Shown here in pieces: positions 46,630 to 56,125 of a stretch of 64,000 nt of DNA. The position numbers and the translations under genes are program-made. The stretch comes from Niastella vici (lineage in GTDB: Bacteria; Bacteroidota; Bacteroidia; Chitinophagales; Chitinophagaceae). The notes under the pieces were generated by a model. That model saw only the letters and a program-made list of their open reading frames with translations, had not been told where the DNA came from and ran no database searches. Each line of letters begins with the position of its first letter. Within the stretch, counting starts at the first letter, position 1. Where the stretch lies: NCBI RefSeq assembly GCF_002077945.1, contig NZ_LVYD01000024.1, positions 366,642-430,641 of the forward strand. The letters are read 5' to 3'.

Positions 46630-46660
46630 AAAACGCCACCGTGCTCGCAGCGTTTTTTTT
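46630..46660 (+). terminator. Hairpin with T8, plus strand
   Basis: AAAACGC and GCGTTTT arms enclose a 13-nt loop and are followed by a T-run. It carries the same CGCAGCGTT core as the minus-strand terminator 60 bp further on, so the two form an inverted pair. Confidence 0.4.
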
Positions 46661-46716
46661 CCTTCGCTATTCAAGCCGGGCCAGGGAGGCTAGTATCTCA
46701 AGTTGAAGGGAATGTA

Positions 46717-46746
46717 AAATAAAAAAACGCTGCGAATCGCAGCGTT
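46717..46746 (-). terminator. Rho-independent terminator of the mob operon
   Basis: Perfect 9-bp stem AACGCTGCG / CGCAGCGTT with a 3-nt loop. On the minus strand it is followed by a T-run (A-run 46719-46727). It lies 26 bp after the stop of the 46773 gene. Confidence 0.85.
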
Positions 46747-46772
46747 GTAGGACAATCGGAAACAAAAGCGAG

Positions 46773-47591
46773 TTATGATGCCTTCTTACTCTTGCCTTTG
46801 CCTTGATTTTTATCTTCATTCATGGATTCCATCATCTGGACTGTCTGTTCGGGTAGTTTATCATTTTTCTTACCGGCACTTTGGTTTTGCGACTGACCAG
46901 CTTCAGGCATCATTTCCATGGATTGCGTGTTGGTATTTTTGACAACTTCTCCTTTATCATTGTAAATGGTCAATCCGCCGATTTGAGGAGAAACACCGAT
47001 ATGCTGTGTTTCCCGTTTCCCGTCAACCTTATAGGTTGCGCTGATAATTTCCCCATTTTTCAGGTCAGTGAGTGCATTTGCTTTATCCTGCGCATTGGCC
47101 CATGGAATTTGCAATTTGTCAAGTTCACGTTCCAGGTTAAAACCTGTAGTGCTATCGAGATAGTTGCGGACGCGTGAAAAACCTTCATCATTGGTGTTTT
47201 TGAAATCCACCTTTGCCCAACGTGCTTCTTCGCCCCTGGGTGTTTTGTAAACAGGACGCCCCAGCATCATTTTGTGCATCTGGTTTTTATTGTACGTGTT
47301 CTGTTTAAAAAATGTGAACTCTGCTTTTTGGCTTTTACCGTTTTCCATGGTGATATCTGCTTTGACGCCATTCAGGAAATAAATGGCTTCCCGATCACCT
47401 TTTTCTTCACTTTTCTGAAACTTGGCAGCGAAGACAACAACATCTTTATCGAAGGAGAATTTCATACCCGGGATTTCAAACTCGGGAGAGCCGAGTGTCA
47501 TTTTTGTTTTAAGTTGTTGTTCAATCTGAGGATGACTGAATCCAAGGCGGTCCATGGCGTCTACTAAGAAATCAAAATTTTGTTGATTCAT
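46773..47591 (-). CDS. DUF3945-like protein of Bacteroidota mobile elements
   Basis: 272 aa with a highly charged, Gln/Lys-rich tail (from residue 215, ending GKGKSKKAS). The central part (LTDLKNGEIISATYKVDGKR then IGGLTIYNDKGEVVKNT) resembles the DUF3945 repeat found in proteins beside mob/tra genes. It has no signal peptide. It is the last gene of the mob operon and is followed by a strong terminator. Its role in transfer is unknown. Confidence 0.6.
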   Translation of the reverse strand: MNQQNFDFLVDAMDRLGFSHPQIEQQLKTKMTLGSPEFEIPGMKFSFDKDVVVFAAKFQKSEEKGDREAIYFLNGVKADITMENGKSQKAEFTFFKQNTYNKNQMHKMMLGRPVYKTPRGEEARWAKVDFKNTNDEGFSRVRNYLDSTTGFNLERELDKLQIPWANAQDKANALTDLKNGEIISATYKVDGKRETQHIGVSPQIGGLTIYNDKGEVVKNTNTQSMEMMPEAGQSQNQSAGKKNDKLPEQTVQMMESMNEDKNQGKGKSKKAS

Positions 47592-47635
47592 AATAAATAG
47601 TATTTACTTGTTAAAAAATTGGTTACATTATTGGT

Positions 47636-49645
47636 TTACATACTTGCATCTGATTTTTTACGCTTCGATTTATTTTCCATTTGCTGTTTCAATAAAGGAT
47701 CATCAGTGATTTTTTTCATTTCTGTTTCGATAATGTTTTTTACATCTTTTTTAATCTGGTAATAGTTATGCATGACTGTTCGCTGATCGATGTGTCTTAT
47801 CTCAGGTAGTTCTTCATAAGCGGCTTCCTCATTTTTTATGGCTTCATGGTCATTTTGAATCTCGCAGTGAAAAGTTTTCAGTTTTATCTTTTGTTGAGGA
47901 TCATCAGCAACGGCGCCAACGAATTCGCCGGAGCTGAGGTTGGAAATTTTTGAAGGTGGAATAGCAGATTCTAATTGAGTGGATTTACTAACGGAAGTGT
48001 CACTGCTGTTGATTGACAGGGATTCTCTGTCCTGCATGATTTTGCCAATCCGGTCGGAAAGTGATTTAGCCGTTTCACCTATGACCTGGCCTGAGATAAT
48101 GTTACCACACGTATTTACAATTACATCGGCCTGTTCTTTACCGTAATCACGGCGGAGCTGCGAAAGGTCCTGGACGCAAAGAGTAGTGGAAACTTTATTG
48201 GACCTCGCCGTTGCGATATAATCAATTCCATTTATGAATATTGTGGGCAGCTCGTCGAATATCAGACTTGACTTGTGCTGCCCTTTTTTGTTAACGAGCT
48301 TGAGCATGCGCTCTATGTATAAAGAGAGTACGGCGCCATAGATTCCCTGTTTGCTCGGGTTATTGCCAACCGCGACGATTTTTGGTTTTTCCGGATTATT
48401 AATATCAAGCGTAAAATCATTTCCAGAGAGGACATAATAAAGCTGCGGTGAGGATAGCCTGGCAAGTCCAATTTTTGCACTGGCTATCTGGCCTTCTAAT
48501 TGTTCAAGTGCATTATTGACAAAAGCAGAAATGAACGGATTTATTAAAACTTCGATTTCCGGTTCCAGGCTTAATACCGGGAAGAGTTGTTTGTATTCTA
48601 TCTGTGCCAGTTCAATACAGTGGGGAAGCGTGCAATATTTCCCGCCTTCGTATTTTCTTAAATACCAGAAGATGGCTGTGGTAAAATTGATACTCGACTC
48701 GACAAAGAAATCCCCGGTTTTTTTTATCCACTCCCTGTTTAACGCAAGCATCATGGTACGGCTGGATTCAGTCGCATCCGTAATATCCAGCATGGATTCA
48801 GGAAAAAGTGGGTTACACCTGTGTGTACGCGAAAGATCATCAAAATTGATGATGTACAGTTTTGGAACTATCTTATACTTGTCATAGTGAATCCGTAAGG
48901 TGTTATAGGCAATGCGGGTTAAATCCGGAAATTTGAAATCGTAAATAAAAAAAGTAAATCCCTTCCTTATGTGTTGGGTGATCACATGGCGCACTACGAA
49001 ATAAGATTTACCGGCGCCGGGTGTTCCGAGCACCAGGAGCGCACGAAAGGGATTGATAACGTTGATCCATGATTTGCGGGTTTTTCCTCTCAACTGGTAT
49101 TGCGCGGGAAGATTGATGGAATATTCATTTTCCAAAAACCTTTCTTCTTGCGGAAACGCTTCGTTTTTATCGTTGAAGATGTCCCCTTTGAATTTCAGGA
49201 ATAAAAGCCGGGAAGCTTTGGCGCCGCCTGAAAGCATCGACAAGTAACCGGTAACGGTTACAGAGATATACAGGAAGGCAAGCGTTTGCGGCTCTATTTG
49301 TAGAAGAAGAAATAAGGAACTCAAAAAGTAAAGCAGAAGTCCAATGCATATATAAAACAGGATAGGCCCGATAGTGAGGTTTTCATCCTTTTTTCCTTTA
49401 CCGCCAATAAGAGATATAGCGAGCAGCAATAAAACGGTTACCTTGGGTTTATTAACGCCGCTTAAAAAATCGATTCCTTCAGTAATATTGAAGATCATTT
49501 TATCAATGACCGGTAAACTCAAATTCCACTTTTGAACGGCAGGAAAACAAACGCAGTAAAAATGCATCAATAACAGAATAATGCTACCAAGCCGGATGAA
49601 ATCGAGGATTTTGTTGTAAGCCTGTATGTTTTCAGTTTCGCGCAT
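47636..49645 (-). CDS. Type IV coupling protein (TraG/VirD4; MobC of Bacteroidota)
   Basis: 669 aa. TM segments in the N-terminal 140 residues are followed by Walker A GTPGAGKS (207-214), an extended ATPase domain with Walker B SLIFDELPTIF, and ARSNKVSTTLCVQDLSQLRR, the classic TraG/VirD4 motif. It links the relaxosome to a type IV secretion channel. No channel genes are present in the window, so the element is mobilisable rather than self-transmissible on this evidence. Confidence 0.9.
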   Translation of the reverse strand: MRETENIQAYNKILDFIRLGSIILLLMHFYCVCFPAVQKWNLSLPVIDKMIFNITEGIDFLSGVNKPKVTVLLLLAISLIGGKGKKDENLTIGPILFYICIGLLLYFLSSLFLLLQIEPQTLAFLYISVTVTGYLSMLSGGAKASRLLFLKFKGDIFNDKNEAFPQEERFLENEYSINLPAQYQLRGKTRKSWINVINPFRALLVLGTPGAGKSYFVVRHVITQHIRKGFTFFIYDFKFPDLTRIAYNTLRIHYDKYKIVPKLYIINFDDLSRTHRCNPLFPESMLDITDATESSRTMMLALNREWIKKTGDFFVESSINFTTAIFWYLRKYEGGKYCTLPHCIELAQIEYKQLFPVLSLEPEIEVLINPFISAFVNNALEQLEGQIASAKIGLARLSSPQLYYVLSGNDFTLDINNPEKPKIVAVGNNPSKQGIYGAVLSLYIERMLKLVNKKGQHKSSLIFDELPTIFINGIDYIATARSNKVSTTLCVQDLSQLRRDYGKEQADVIVNTCGNIISGQVIGETAKSLSDRIGKIMQDRESLSINSSDTSVSKSTQLESAIPPSKISNLSSGEFVGAVADDPQQKIKLKTFHCEIQNDHEAIKNEEAAYEELPEIRHIDQRTVMHNYYQIKKDVKNIIETEMKKITDDPLLKQQMENKSKRKKSDASM

Positions 49646-49709
49646 AGATTGCCGGTTCCAACCCTGGAAGGGGTTAGAGTAGATTAATGGTTAGAAAATA
49701 GTTGGAGGA

Positions 49710-50954
49710 TTAGCGCTTTCGCTTTTTCTTTCGCTTCCTCAAAAATTCCGGTGAGAGCTCAGGTTGGTGAGAATCGGTGGTGAGTAGTATTTTTAAAATA
49801 TCGGCGGATTCTGTGTTGTTGTTCGGATTGCTTGCATGTTCGATTGGTTTATGGTGATTGGCTGAAGTTGCAGGATTTTTTCCCTTTCTGTCAATATCAA
49901 TCTTTTTCATTGGGGTTACATTCAACCGGTGAAGCAGCGTATCTACAGAAATTCCTAGCTCGTCACTTGAGAAAACAGATTTTGTAAAATGATCGACAAA
50001 ACTGATATGCTGCATCGTGCCACTGGAATGATACTGAACACTCAAACCCACATTGCGGCGCTTCAATCCTTCCATAAACTCGGTTGTCGATTTACTCCTG
50101 TCCAGGGCGGCCAGCACTTTTGATTGTACGTTTTGCTGAAATGCAGTTTTCAGAGTGCCGTTTCGTTTAAACTTCTTTTGCAGTTCGGAGAGCGTTGGAT
50201 TAGAGAAAATCGAGCTCGCCTTAATAGGGACTCCCGTTTTATATCCATCGCTATCAACCAGGCTGTAAACAAGTCCTCCCTTTTGATACATCCGGCTGCC
50301 GGTTCCACCTCTATCGGCAAATACATTGTATTGGCGAAGGACAGCGTTCAGTTCATCGAGCGATGTAAATTTGTACCGGGCAACCACTTCCTGTACAATA
50401 TTTGAAATAGCTTTTTTTGTTTCCGATTGACCGTAATGGACAGCCTGTAAGGATACCGGCTGTAAAGGAAGTGATTGTTCCTTCTTCCGGCTTTCGGCTA
50501 CTACCAACCCATATTCGAGTTCGATTTCCTTTCGCACATAGGATTTCCTTTTAGCCAGATTATGGATATTAATGGATCTGCCATTTTTCAAAATCGGTGT
50601 GGTGACGATATGAATATGGGGATGACTCGTGTCATCATGGCGATACACTAGAAATGGCTGATTTGCAAACCCGATGCGTGCCATGTAATCCCGGGCGATT
50701 TGCTGGAGGGTTTCGGTATCCAGGTTTTCACCCGGTGCAAAGTTCAGTGACAGGTGAACGGTATTGTAGGATACTTTGGTAGTATTGCTGATCAGTGTAT
50801 TAAACCGGTTTAATTTCTGTGAAATTCCCAATTCATCAATATCGCAGGCAAAGCCTGATGAAGCGATCAGTTCTGCTACCCCACGGGCAACCTTATCTTC
50901 ATTATAGTTTAATGCACCTCTCATGGATGTACCTTGTTTTATTCTGACAACCAC
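49710..50954 (-). CDS. Relaxase/mobilisation nuclease (MobB-like)
   Basis: 414 aa. The N-terminus MVVRIKQGTSMRGALNYNE is standard for Bacteroidota relaxases. The metal-binding histidine motif is HPHIHIV, preceded by LSLNFAPGEN. It nicks oriT and pilots the strand. The basic tail RKRKKKRKR fits DNA binding. It overlaps the mobA-like gene by 16 bp, so the two are coupled. Confidence 0.9.
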   Translation of the reverse strand: MVVRIKQGTSMRGALNYNEDKVARGVAELIASSGFACDIDELGISQKLNRFNTLISNTTKVSYNTVHLSLNFAPGENLDTETLQQIARDYMARIGFANQPFLVYRHDDTSHPHIHIVTTPILKNGRSINIHNLAKRKSYVRKEIELEYGLVVAESRKKEQSLPLQPVSLQAVHYGQSETKKAISNIVQEVVARYKFTSLDELNAVLRQYNVFADRGGTGSRMYQKGGLVYSLVDSDGYKTGVPIKASSIFSNPTLSELQKKFKRNGTLKTAFQQNVQSKVLAALDRSKSTTEFMEGLKRRNVGLSVQYHSSGTMQHISFVDHFTKSVFSSDELGISVDTLLHRLNVTPMKKIDIDRKGKNPATSANHHKPIEHASNPNNNTESADILKILLTTDSHQPELSPEFLRKRKKKRKR

Positions 50955-51343
50955 TTTTTCGCCAGTTTTGAAATAATATCCAGCAATTCTTCAATTTTTG
51001 CTTCCGTGCTCACATAGCTGCTGAAAGCGATCTTTGCATAGAATTCTTTTCTTTTCGGTTCAGGGTACGTATTGAAAAACCGGGTAACCTGATTGATATT
51101 GATACCGATTGCCCGTATCTCGGTTCTTAGGGCGGCCAACTCTTCCATAACGATATTGATGGTTTCATCATGGTGGTAGACTTTTACGGGTTGTCGGTAA
51201 ATAATCTTTCGGACGAGTCCACTAAGCGTTTCATCTTTTGATTTGCCAAGAATTGTCTGAAGCTCCTGGTACTTTTTATCTGTAATGCGGGTCCAAACTA
51301 AGTGCTCCAAACGCTCCTCACCTTTGCTTTCTCCTTTCCTCAT
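50939..51343 (-). CDS. Relaxosome accessory protein (MobA/MobC-like)
   Basis: 134 aa. LVWTRITDKKYQELQTILGK, TLSGLVRKIIYRQPV (ribbon-helix-helix-like) and LRAIGININQVTRFFNTYPE are characteristic of Bacteroidota plasmid mobilisation accessory proteins that help the relaxase bind oriT. It is the first gene of the mob operon. The inverted repeats just upstream (51404-51435) are the likely target. Confidence 0.85.
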   Translation of the reverse strand: MRKGESKGEERLEHLVWTRITDKKYQELQTILGKSKDETLSGLVRKIIYRQPVKVYHHDETINIVMEELAALRTEIRAIGININQVTRFFNTYPEPKRKEFYAKIAFSSYVSTEAKIEELLDIISKLAKKWLSE

Positions 51344-51403
51344 CGGTTACGTTTAAGTTTGTGTATGTAATGCCTGAGATTCATAGATGCAAAGCATTGA
51401 TTT

Positions 51404-51480
51404 GAGGCATGGCAAGCCTCGTTGTTGTCAACAACACTACATCTTGCTACGGGCAGCGCGAGCGGCCCGGTCACCCAACA
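51404..51480. other. Candidate origin of transfer (oriT)
   Basis: Directly upstream of mobA: inverted repeat GAGGC-N7-GCCTC (51404-51420), then GTTGTTG-T-CAACAAC (51421-51435), then a G/C-rich segment CTTGCTACGGGCAGCGCGAG that contrasts with the AT-rich surroundings. The position and the repeats followed by a GC-rich stretch fit oriT. The nick site cannot be fixed from sequence alone. Confidence 0.5.
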
Positions 51481-51544
51481 ACGCTACGCTCAGCTTTCGG
51501 AAAACGATTATGATTTAGGGCCTTCAATTCTATAAGTCATTGGC

Positions 51545-52330
51545 TTATTTGCCGAGGGATTTCTTTTTAAGGCTGTTACTATTATTAAGGAAAAATCGCT
51601 CTCTAACTTCTTCAATCCTAACTTTTTTAAGGACTTCGTTTTGAATTTGTTTTTTATGAGGTAAAGGGCCGTCTCTAGATAAGTATTCTTTGCTAACTAC
51701 GATGACGCCTTCAATGTTGCGTTCAGTATTTATTTGCACATCAGCGTTGATTGAATCAAGGTGCCACTTATCGGAGTTATTATCTTTTTTAGCTACAAAA
51801 ATGTAACCTATATCATCTCTGTCATTATAATGATGTGCTAGCATTAGCCTGTCAATTAAAAAATCATTACTATCTCTAGGCTCAGTTATTGAAATATTTT
51901 CCCAACGAGAGATATTCACGAATTCAAATCCCAGCTGAGTAAAATCGTGTTGAAGATCAATTTGAATTTTGAGCAATTGAGCGAGATCATTGCATATTTG
52001 CCGTATTGGCGGAATTTTTTCCCGATTGATCGAATAATCTTTTTTAACAAGTTCATGGCATTTTCCTTCATTCATTTCGCTGAAAAGGGAGGCAGATAAT
52101 AATTCGATAAATGGGGGTTTTTCATTAATTAGGTCTTTAATATTGAAAACTAAATAAAGCCCGTCTGCAGGAGAAGGGAGCGAGTCTATGTATTTTATTC
52201 CGAACAGTTGATAGCGTTGGGTATCTAATTTTGTAACGCCATTATCTTTTATATCCTGGAAATTGAAACCTAAATCGGTAAACTCCTTTTCGAGGACTTT
52301 TTCAAAATCTTTAAAGTCTATTGCTGACAT
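51545..52330 (-). CDS. Mobile-element cargo protein, family of 53918 and 57198
   Basis: 261 aa. A repeated pattern DFEKVLEKEFTDLGFNFQDI ... LYLVFNIKDLINEKPPFIELLSASLF ... IPPIRQICNDLAQLLKI is followed by a second similar half (DLQHDFTQLGFEFVNIS). The proteins at 53918-54808 and 57198-57911 show the same order of elements. No enzymatic motif is visible. It is the last of three same-strand genes (52947 to 51545). Confidence 0.5.
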   Translation of the reverse strand: MSAIDFKDFEKVLEKEFTDLGFNFQDIKDNGVTKLDTQRYQLFGIKYIDSLPSPADGLYLVFNIKDLINEKPPFIELLSASLFSEMNEGKCHELVKKDYSINREKIPPIRQICNDLAQLLKIQIDLQHDFTQLGFEFVNISRWENISITEPRDSNDFLIDRLMLAHHYNDRDDIGYIFVAKKDNNSDKWHLDSINADVQINTERNIEGVIVVSKEYLSRDGPLPHKKQIQNEVLKKVRIEEVRERFFLNNSNSLKKKSLGK

Positions 52331-52347
52331 TATATTACTTTTAAAAA

Positions 52348-52602
52348 TCAGGTAGTTTGATTTTTTGCTGTTTCTGACTGTTTTTTGGAAACTTCCTTTT
52401 TCCCAGCATCAGAAAGATTTACCAGTTTGTTAGGTTGAATACTGTTAATCTGTACTGCGGTTAAAATTTTACCACTGTCATTCAGCAAAGAAGGAAAAAG
52501 GTTTTTTACGCAATCAATTTCAGCTTTGTCTAAAAGTCGGCTGGTATTCTTTTTGCCGTCATATAGTGACCAGGAATCAGAAAATTTACAGATGTAATAC
52601 AT
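52348..52602 (-). CDS. Hypothetical protein
   Basis: 84 aa beginning MYYICKFSDSWSLYDGKKNT, with a Lys/Ser/Thr-rich tail. It lies 18 bp upstream of the 51545 gene and 24 bp downstream of the 52627 gene in the same frame. It is probably an operon member. Its short N-terminal beta-like part recalls small proteins common in Bacteroidota mobile elements; no name can be given. Confidence 0.45.
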   Translation of the reverse strand: MYYICKFSDSWSLYDGKKNTSRLLDKAEIDCVKNLFPSLLNDSGKILTAVQINSIQPNKLVNLSDAGKKEVSKKQSETAKNQTT

Positions 52603-52626
52603 GACAAAATATTTTATGATTTCTGT

Positions 52627-52947
52627 TTAAAGTTGTTCTTTTAGCGTCTTCTGGTTATTTTGCTTTATAGTGTTCATCTTTTCAAAAAACATTTTTGCTT
52701 TTGTTGTTCCATTACTTGTTATGACTTCAATAGATTTTAAATTTTCATTAAGAACATGTTCTTTAGTTGGAAATGCAGCTTTCGTATACCAATGTACATT
52801 TTCAGCTAAACGCTCGGCTTTTTCGAAATCTGGTGAATACCGAAATAGTCCGAAATTGAGTGTTGTGAGATTACTAACAGGATTTGCGCTTTGATCGCCT
52901 GTAGAAGCCTGTAAGTATATGCAACTTGTTAGCCTAGTCCTCGCCAC
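52627..52947 (-). CDS. Hypothetical protein
   Basis: 106 aa, no recognised motif. FGLFRYSPDFEKAERLAENV then NLKSIEVITSNGTTKAKMFF look like genuine coding sequence. It heads the three-gene group ending at 51545. The start could be internal because the first residues (MARTRLTSCIYLQ) are unlike the rest. Confidence 0.4.
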   Translation of the reverse strand: MARTRLTSCIYLQASTGDQSANPVSNLTTLNFGLFRYSPDFEKAERLAENVHWYTKAAFPTKEHVLNENLKSIEVITSNGTTKAKMFFEKMNTIKQNNQKTLKEQL

Positions 52948-53114
52948 TTATTCATGATGTGCCCGTTTTGTTTACATCAAATATCTATTATCGTAAAAGC
53001 GATTTATCAGAGTCAGACCCGAGCCTCGGGAAGTTTTTTTTAGAATGGAGATGTATGGAGCCGAAAATGGTTGATTTTCTCAAAAAAGGCGGGAATATTT
53101 GATAAATTTGGAAT

Positions 53115-53765
53115 ATGCCAAAGAAATTTCAATTTAAATATAAGGGTAATGTCTATAATGCATCTGCGGAAGCGTTTCATGAACATGGGAAACTTAAATA
53201 TCGTGTAGCGTTTGAAGACAATCTTATTGTTTTACATGAATTGGCAAATACTATAGGATCTGCTACAGGTCCTGTTTTTATACAAGACGAGAGAAAAGCG
53301 AATGAGTCCTCTTTATCAAATGAGCTTATACAGGAAATTGGTTTTGGTTTGGAAGAGATAAATTTTTTCCCGGGGTCATTTTGGGTCGATTACAATAATG
53401 AAGAGGATGGGTACTTTGTGCAACTAATAAGAGATGGAAATAATTATAAGGTTGTATATTGTTATCTCCCAGATATAGAGAATATTCAATTGCCTTTAAT
53501 TATTAAAAAACAAACAGAGAAAAACAGAATTTATTGGCAACTTGACGGAGCAAATTCAAAACCTAATTGGTTTGATGAAGTTATAAAGGAAATTGAAAAA
53601 CATGAAGAGTTAGGTTTTACTGATGAACAATTGGATGATATCTAAAAGCTTCGAAAAGCTCTAAAAAATATTAAGACTCAAAATATACATATCACTGGCT
53701 TGAATGATTATGAGATTCATATTATGAAGGACGGTGAAGGAAAGCCATATATCTCGCTCACTTAA
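53115..53765 (+). pseudogene. Hypothetical protein gene interrupted by an in-frame TAA
   Basis: Reads 176 aa to GFTDEQLDDI, then TAA (53643-53645), then continues in the same frame as KLRKALKNIKTQNIHITGLN to a second stop at 53763. A single change from a Lys codon (AAA to TAA) explains the interruption. The restored 216-aa product has a beta-rich FKYKGNVYNASAEAF start and no known family. Either a truncated but functional 176-aa protein or a decaying gene. Confidence 0.55.
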
Positions 53766-53917
53766 CAAGTGTGTTGTAAAATACGCAACTTCGTAATTTT
53801 TACATTACAGGCAATTCTTAGATTAAGGTTCAGGGTAACCTTGCCTCGTGCAAATCTCAAAAAAATCTGGATTTTCTATGGTTGAGCATGGCAATGCTGC
53901 CCTAGTGCTTATATTAT

Positions 53918-54787
53918 TTATGGTCTTTTTTGAAGATGTTTTAACATGGCTTTCATTCCTGATCTATCGGATGCTTTTGAAATTTGTTGGGCGTTCAACA
54001 AACGATTCTGTTGTTTTAGTTCATCAGAAATTTTTTGCAAGTTTAAATTTTGGCTTTGAATTTTTTCAAAAGGATACTCCTGTTCCAGGACACCTGATTT
54101 CGCAGTAATACTTTCAAGTGTTAATTTAATATGTACCGGATCAAATGAATATTGAAATCGGCAATGAATACTATCGTATGAATTTAATTGAAGTCGTATG
54201 TTAATTGGGAGGATTTTTGGTTCGTATTCATGAAGGTTCGATTGTAGCAAAGTCCTTAGTTCCCGATTTATAAAAAAGGTTCGATTGTCTAAAAAAGTTT
54301 TATAATAGCCGATACTTTTTAAGATATCGTCTTGTTCACGCAAAAGCAATTTTATTTTTTCTTTTGGGTAAATAATGTGAACGCGTTCCTCTTTAAGGAG
54401 ATTAGTTAAATGCTTCCATACATTAATTGCTGGCGGTAAATCATTTTCATCTTTTAAAGGATAGCAGATTCTTTTATCGTTGAGTTCAGCAACAAGGGAA
54501 TCAAGGCTTAGAGTATTATTAGTGCGATTAACAGAGTAAAATAGATTGTAGTTTAATTCATCCTCTTTGTTGTTGAAAAAACCCTGTATGCGAATTAAAA
54601 AGTCTGGGCTTGGGTCGTTATTAGTGAATTTGCTTATGAGTTTATGTTGAAGTTTCTTTAACAGGAAATTTTCACTGTAAGGGAAGTGTTGTTTTTGTGT
54701 ATACCCTTTATTAAGTAATAAATTGTAGTGTTTGAGCCCATCTTGAAATAGATTTGTATTTTCAACTGTTGACTGATTGTTTTTCAT
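53918..54787 (-). CDS. Mobile-element cargo protein, family of 51545 and 57198
   Basis: About 289 aa from MKNNQSTVENTN (54787). Elements shared with the 51545 and 57198 proteins are an initial helical LLNKGY segment, a beta stretch with SPDFLIRIQGFFNNKEDELN, a LDSLVAELNDKRICYPLKDE stretch and LPPAINVWKHLTNLL. A second copy of the pattern follows (SYDSIHCRFQYSFDPVHIKL). It looks cytoplasmic. Function unknown; the family seems confined here to the mobile element. Confidence 0.5.
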   Translation of the reverse strand: MKNNQSTVENTNLFQDGLKHYNLLLNKGYTQKQHFPYSENFLLKKLQHKLISKFTNNDPSPDFLIRIQGFFNNKEDELNYNLFYSVNRTNNTLSLDSLVAELNDKRICYPLKDENDLPPAINVWKHLTNLLKEERVHIIYPKEKIKLLLREQDDILKSIGYYKTFLDNRTFFINRELRTLLQSNLHEYEPKILPINIRLQLNSYDSIHCRFQYSFDPVHIKLTLESITAKSGVLEQEYPFEKIQSQNLNLQKISDELKQQNRLLNAQQISKASDRSGMKAMLKHLQKRP

Positions 54788-54808
54788 TGTTTTTATTTTA
54801 TAAAACAA

Positions 54809-55118
54809 ATATGAAGTGAAAAAAACATAGTGTTACAGAGTGGGGGCAGAGCCTCGGAAAGATATTAGTGAAAAGAAGAAACGATGGTTAAAAAGAGAAT
54901 CAGTTTTGAACGTAGGTGTCGGGTAGAATTGCTGTGTTTCAAGTTGAGGTTAACAGAAAATAATTTCTCTTGGCTGGATTTATTTTTTTCATTATAGATA
55001 ATCTTGCTATTTTGTGGTTAATTCATCCAAAAGAAATTCCCCAACCTCCCCAGGCATAAGCTCCCCCAAAATCATCCGGCATAAAGGCTGGCTGATAAAA
55101 TTTTGAAAAATTTAAGTT
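54809..55118. other. Intergenic interval with a short minus-strand scrap
   Basis: No complete gene. A minus-strand open piece (near 55019-55105) reads SQPLCRMILGELMPGEVGEF and then LLDELTTK before a stop, and looks like a leftover C-terminus. The rest shows nothing. Confidence 0.25.
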
Positions 55119-55755
55119 ATGCATATTGAATTGAATGTGCCGAACGGGCGAAATGGGAAATGGGTAATTGACACTTTTGTAGTTTCTGACGAGGAAGCCA
55201 TTGCGTTTAATCGTGATAAAGCTGAAAATTTAAACCGCTACATTCACCCAAATGTTCCATATAAACGATTAGTACGTCACAATTCGGACAAGAGCGCTAC
55301 AATAGTAATGAGTACAACGCCTGCAGAAGTAAGTATTAGATCACATGCCCTTTATCGAAAAAGCCAATGGAAAGGTGTTGGTATTTGGTCTTGGTCTTGG
55401 CATGGTAGCTCAAGCATTAGCGGCAAAAACAGATGTGCACACTATTACAGTTGTAGAACTTGACCAGGAACTCGTTGATATGGTAGGTACATACTACGAA
55501 AACTATTCTAGCAAAATAAAAATCATTCAAGGCAATGCCTTTACGTATCATGATTCGAAGTCTTATGATGCGATATGGTTTGACATATGGGATACAATTA
55601 GTTCGGATAATTTACCTGAAATGGATCTACTCAAAAAGCGATGGAAAAAAAAAGCACCTATTCGGATGTGTTGGGCTGAGAAAGATTGCCGATGGATGAA
55701 AAAAAACGGACCTCCTTTGGATTTACCATTATTGCTTTTTAAGACATACTTTTGA
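55119..55755 (+). pseudogene. Spermidine-synthase-like SAM methyltransferase, frameshifted
   Basis: The first frame (from 55119) reads to TIVMSTTPAEVS. The matching continuation is in another frame: DHMPFIEKANGKVLVFGLGL, then GMVAQALAAKTDVHTITVVELDQ and YDAIWFDIWDTI. Together they give a class I SAM-binding protein like those carried by phages and plasmids. The break lies in 55334-55345 (GTAAGTATTAGATC). The product ends at KTYF with a possibly lost C-terminus. As it stands it would be inactive. Confidence 0.6.
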
Positions 55756-55899
55756 CCAAAGGTTAAAAAATTTCATCAATTGCTTCCTGAAAAATATGTC
55801 ATTTGGAAAGACATTTACGGCATTGCTTTGAGTTTCATGAATATGTATATTTTCTGTGCATCTTTCTTACTTTGTATCATGAATTTAAATCTTGTATCC

Positions 55900-56115
55900 A
55901 TGCCTTTTTATTCCATCACCGTTCAAGAAACAAAAGCTGGCTCTAGGCTGCGCAGACGAATGGCAATTGAAGCCAGTGATAGGGAGAAAGCTAAAAGCTT
56001 GATTTGTGAAAAATGCATTCCGATCGGCTTTACTCCAGATGAAACAACATTAAAAGAAATTTCCAGGAAGGAGTATAAAAAGATAATTAGTTCTTTGGTG
56101 GGCAAATTGAATTAG
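55900..56115 (+). CDS. Small hypothetical protein
   Basis: 71 aa from MPFYSITVQETKAGSRLRRR. The same frame is open back to 55780, but that part looks like non-coding or decayed sequence following the broken methyltransferase. It has the basic residues and paired Cys (LICEKCIPIGF) of a small regulatory or accessory protein. Family unknown. Confidence 0.45.
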   Translation: MPFYSITVQETKAGSRLRRRMAIEASDREKAKSLICEKCIPIGFTPDETTLKEISRKEYKKIISSLVGKLN

Positions 56116-56125
56116 TAAGGAACGA

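Noticed and set aside
52348..52947. One gene broken by a stop at 52627
   Set aside because: Both pieces are in one frame, but each has its own plausible start and the join does not look like one protein, so two genes are preferred.
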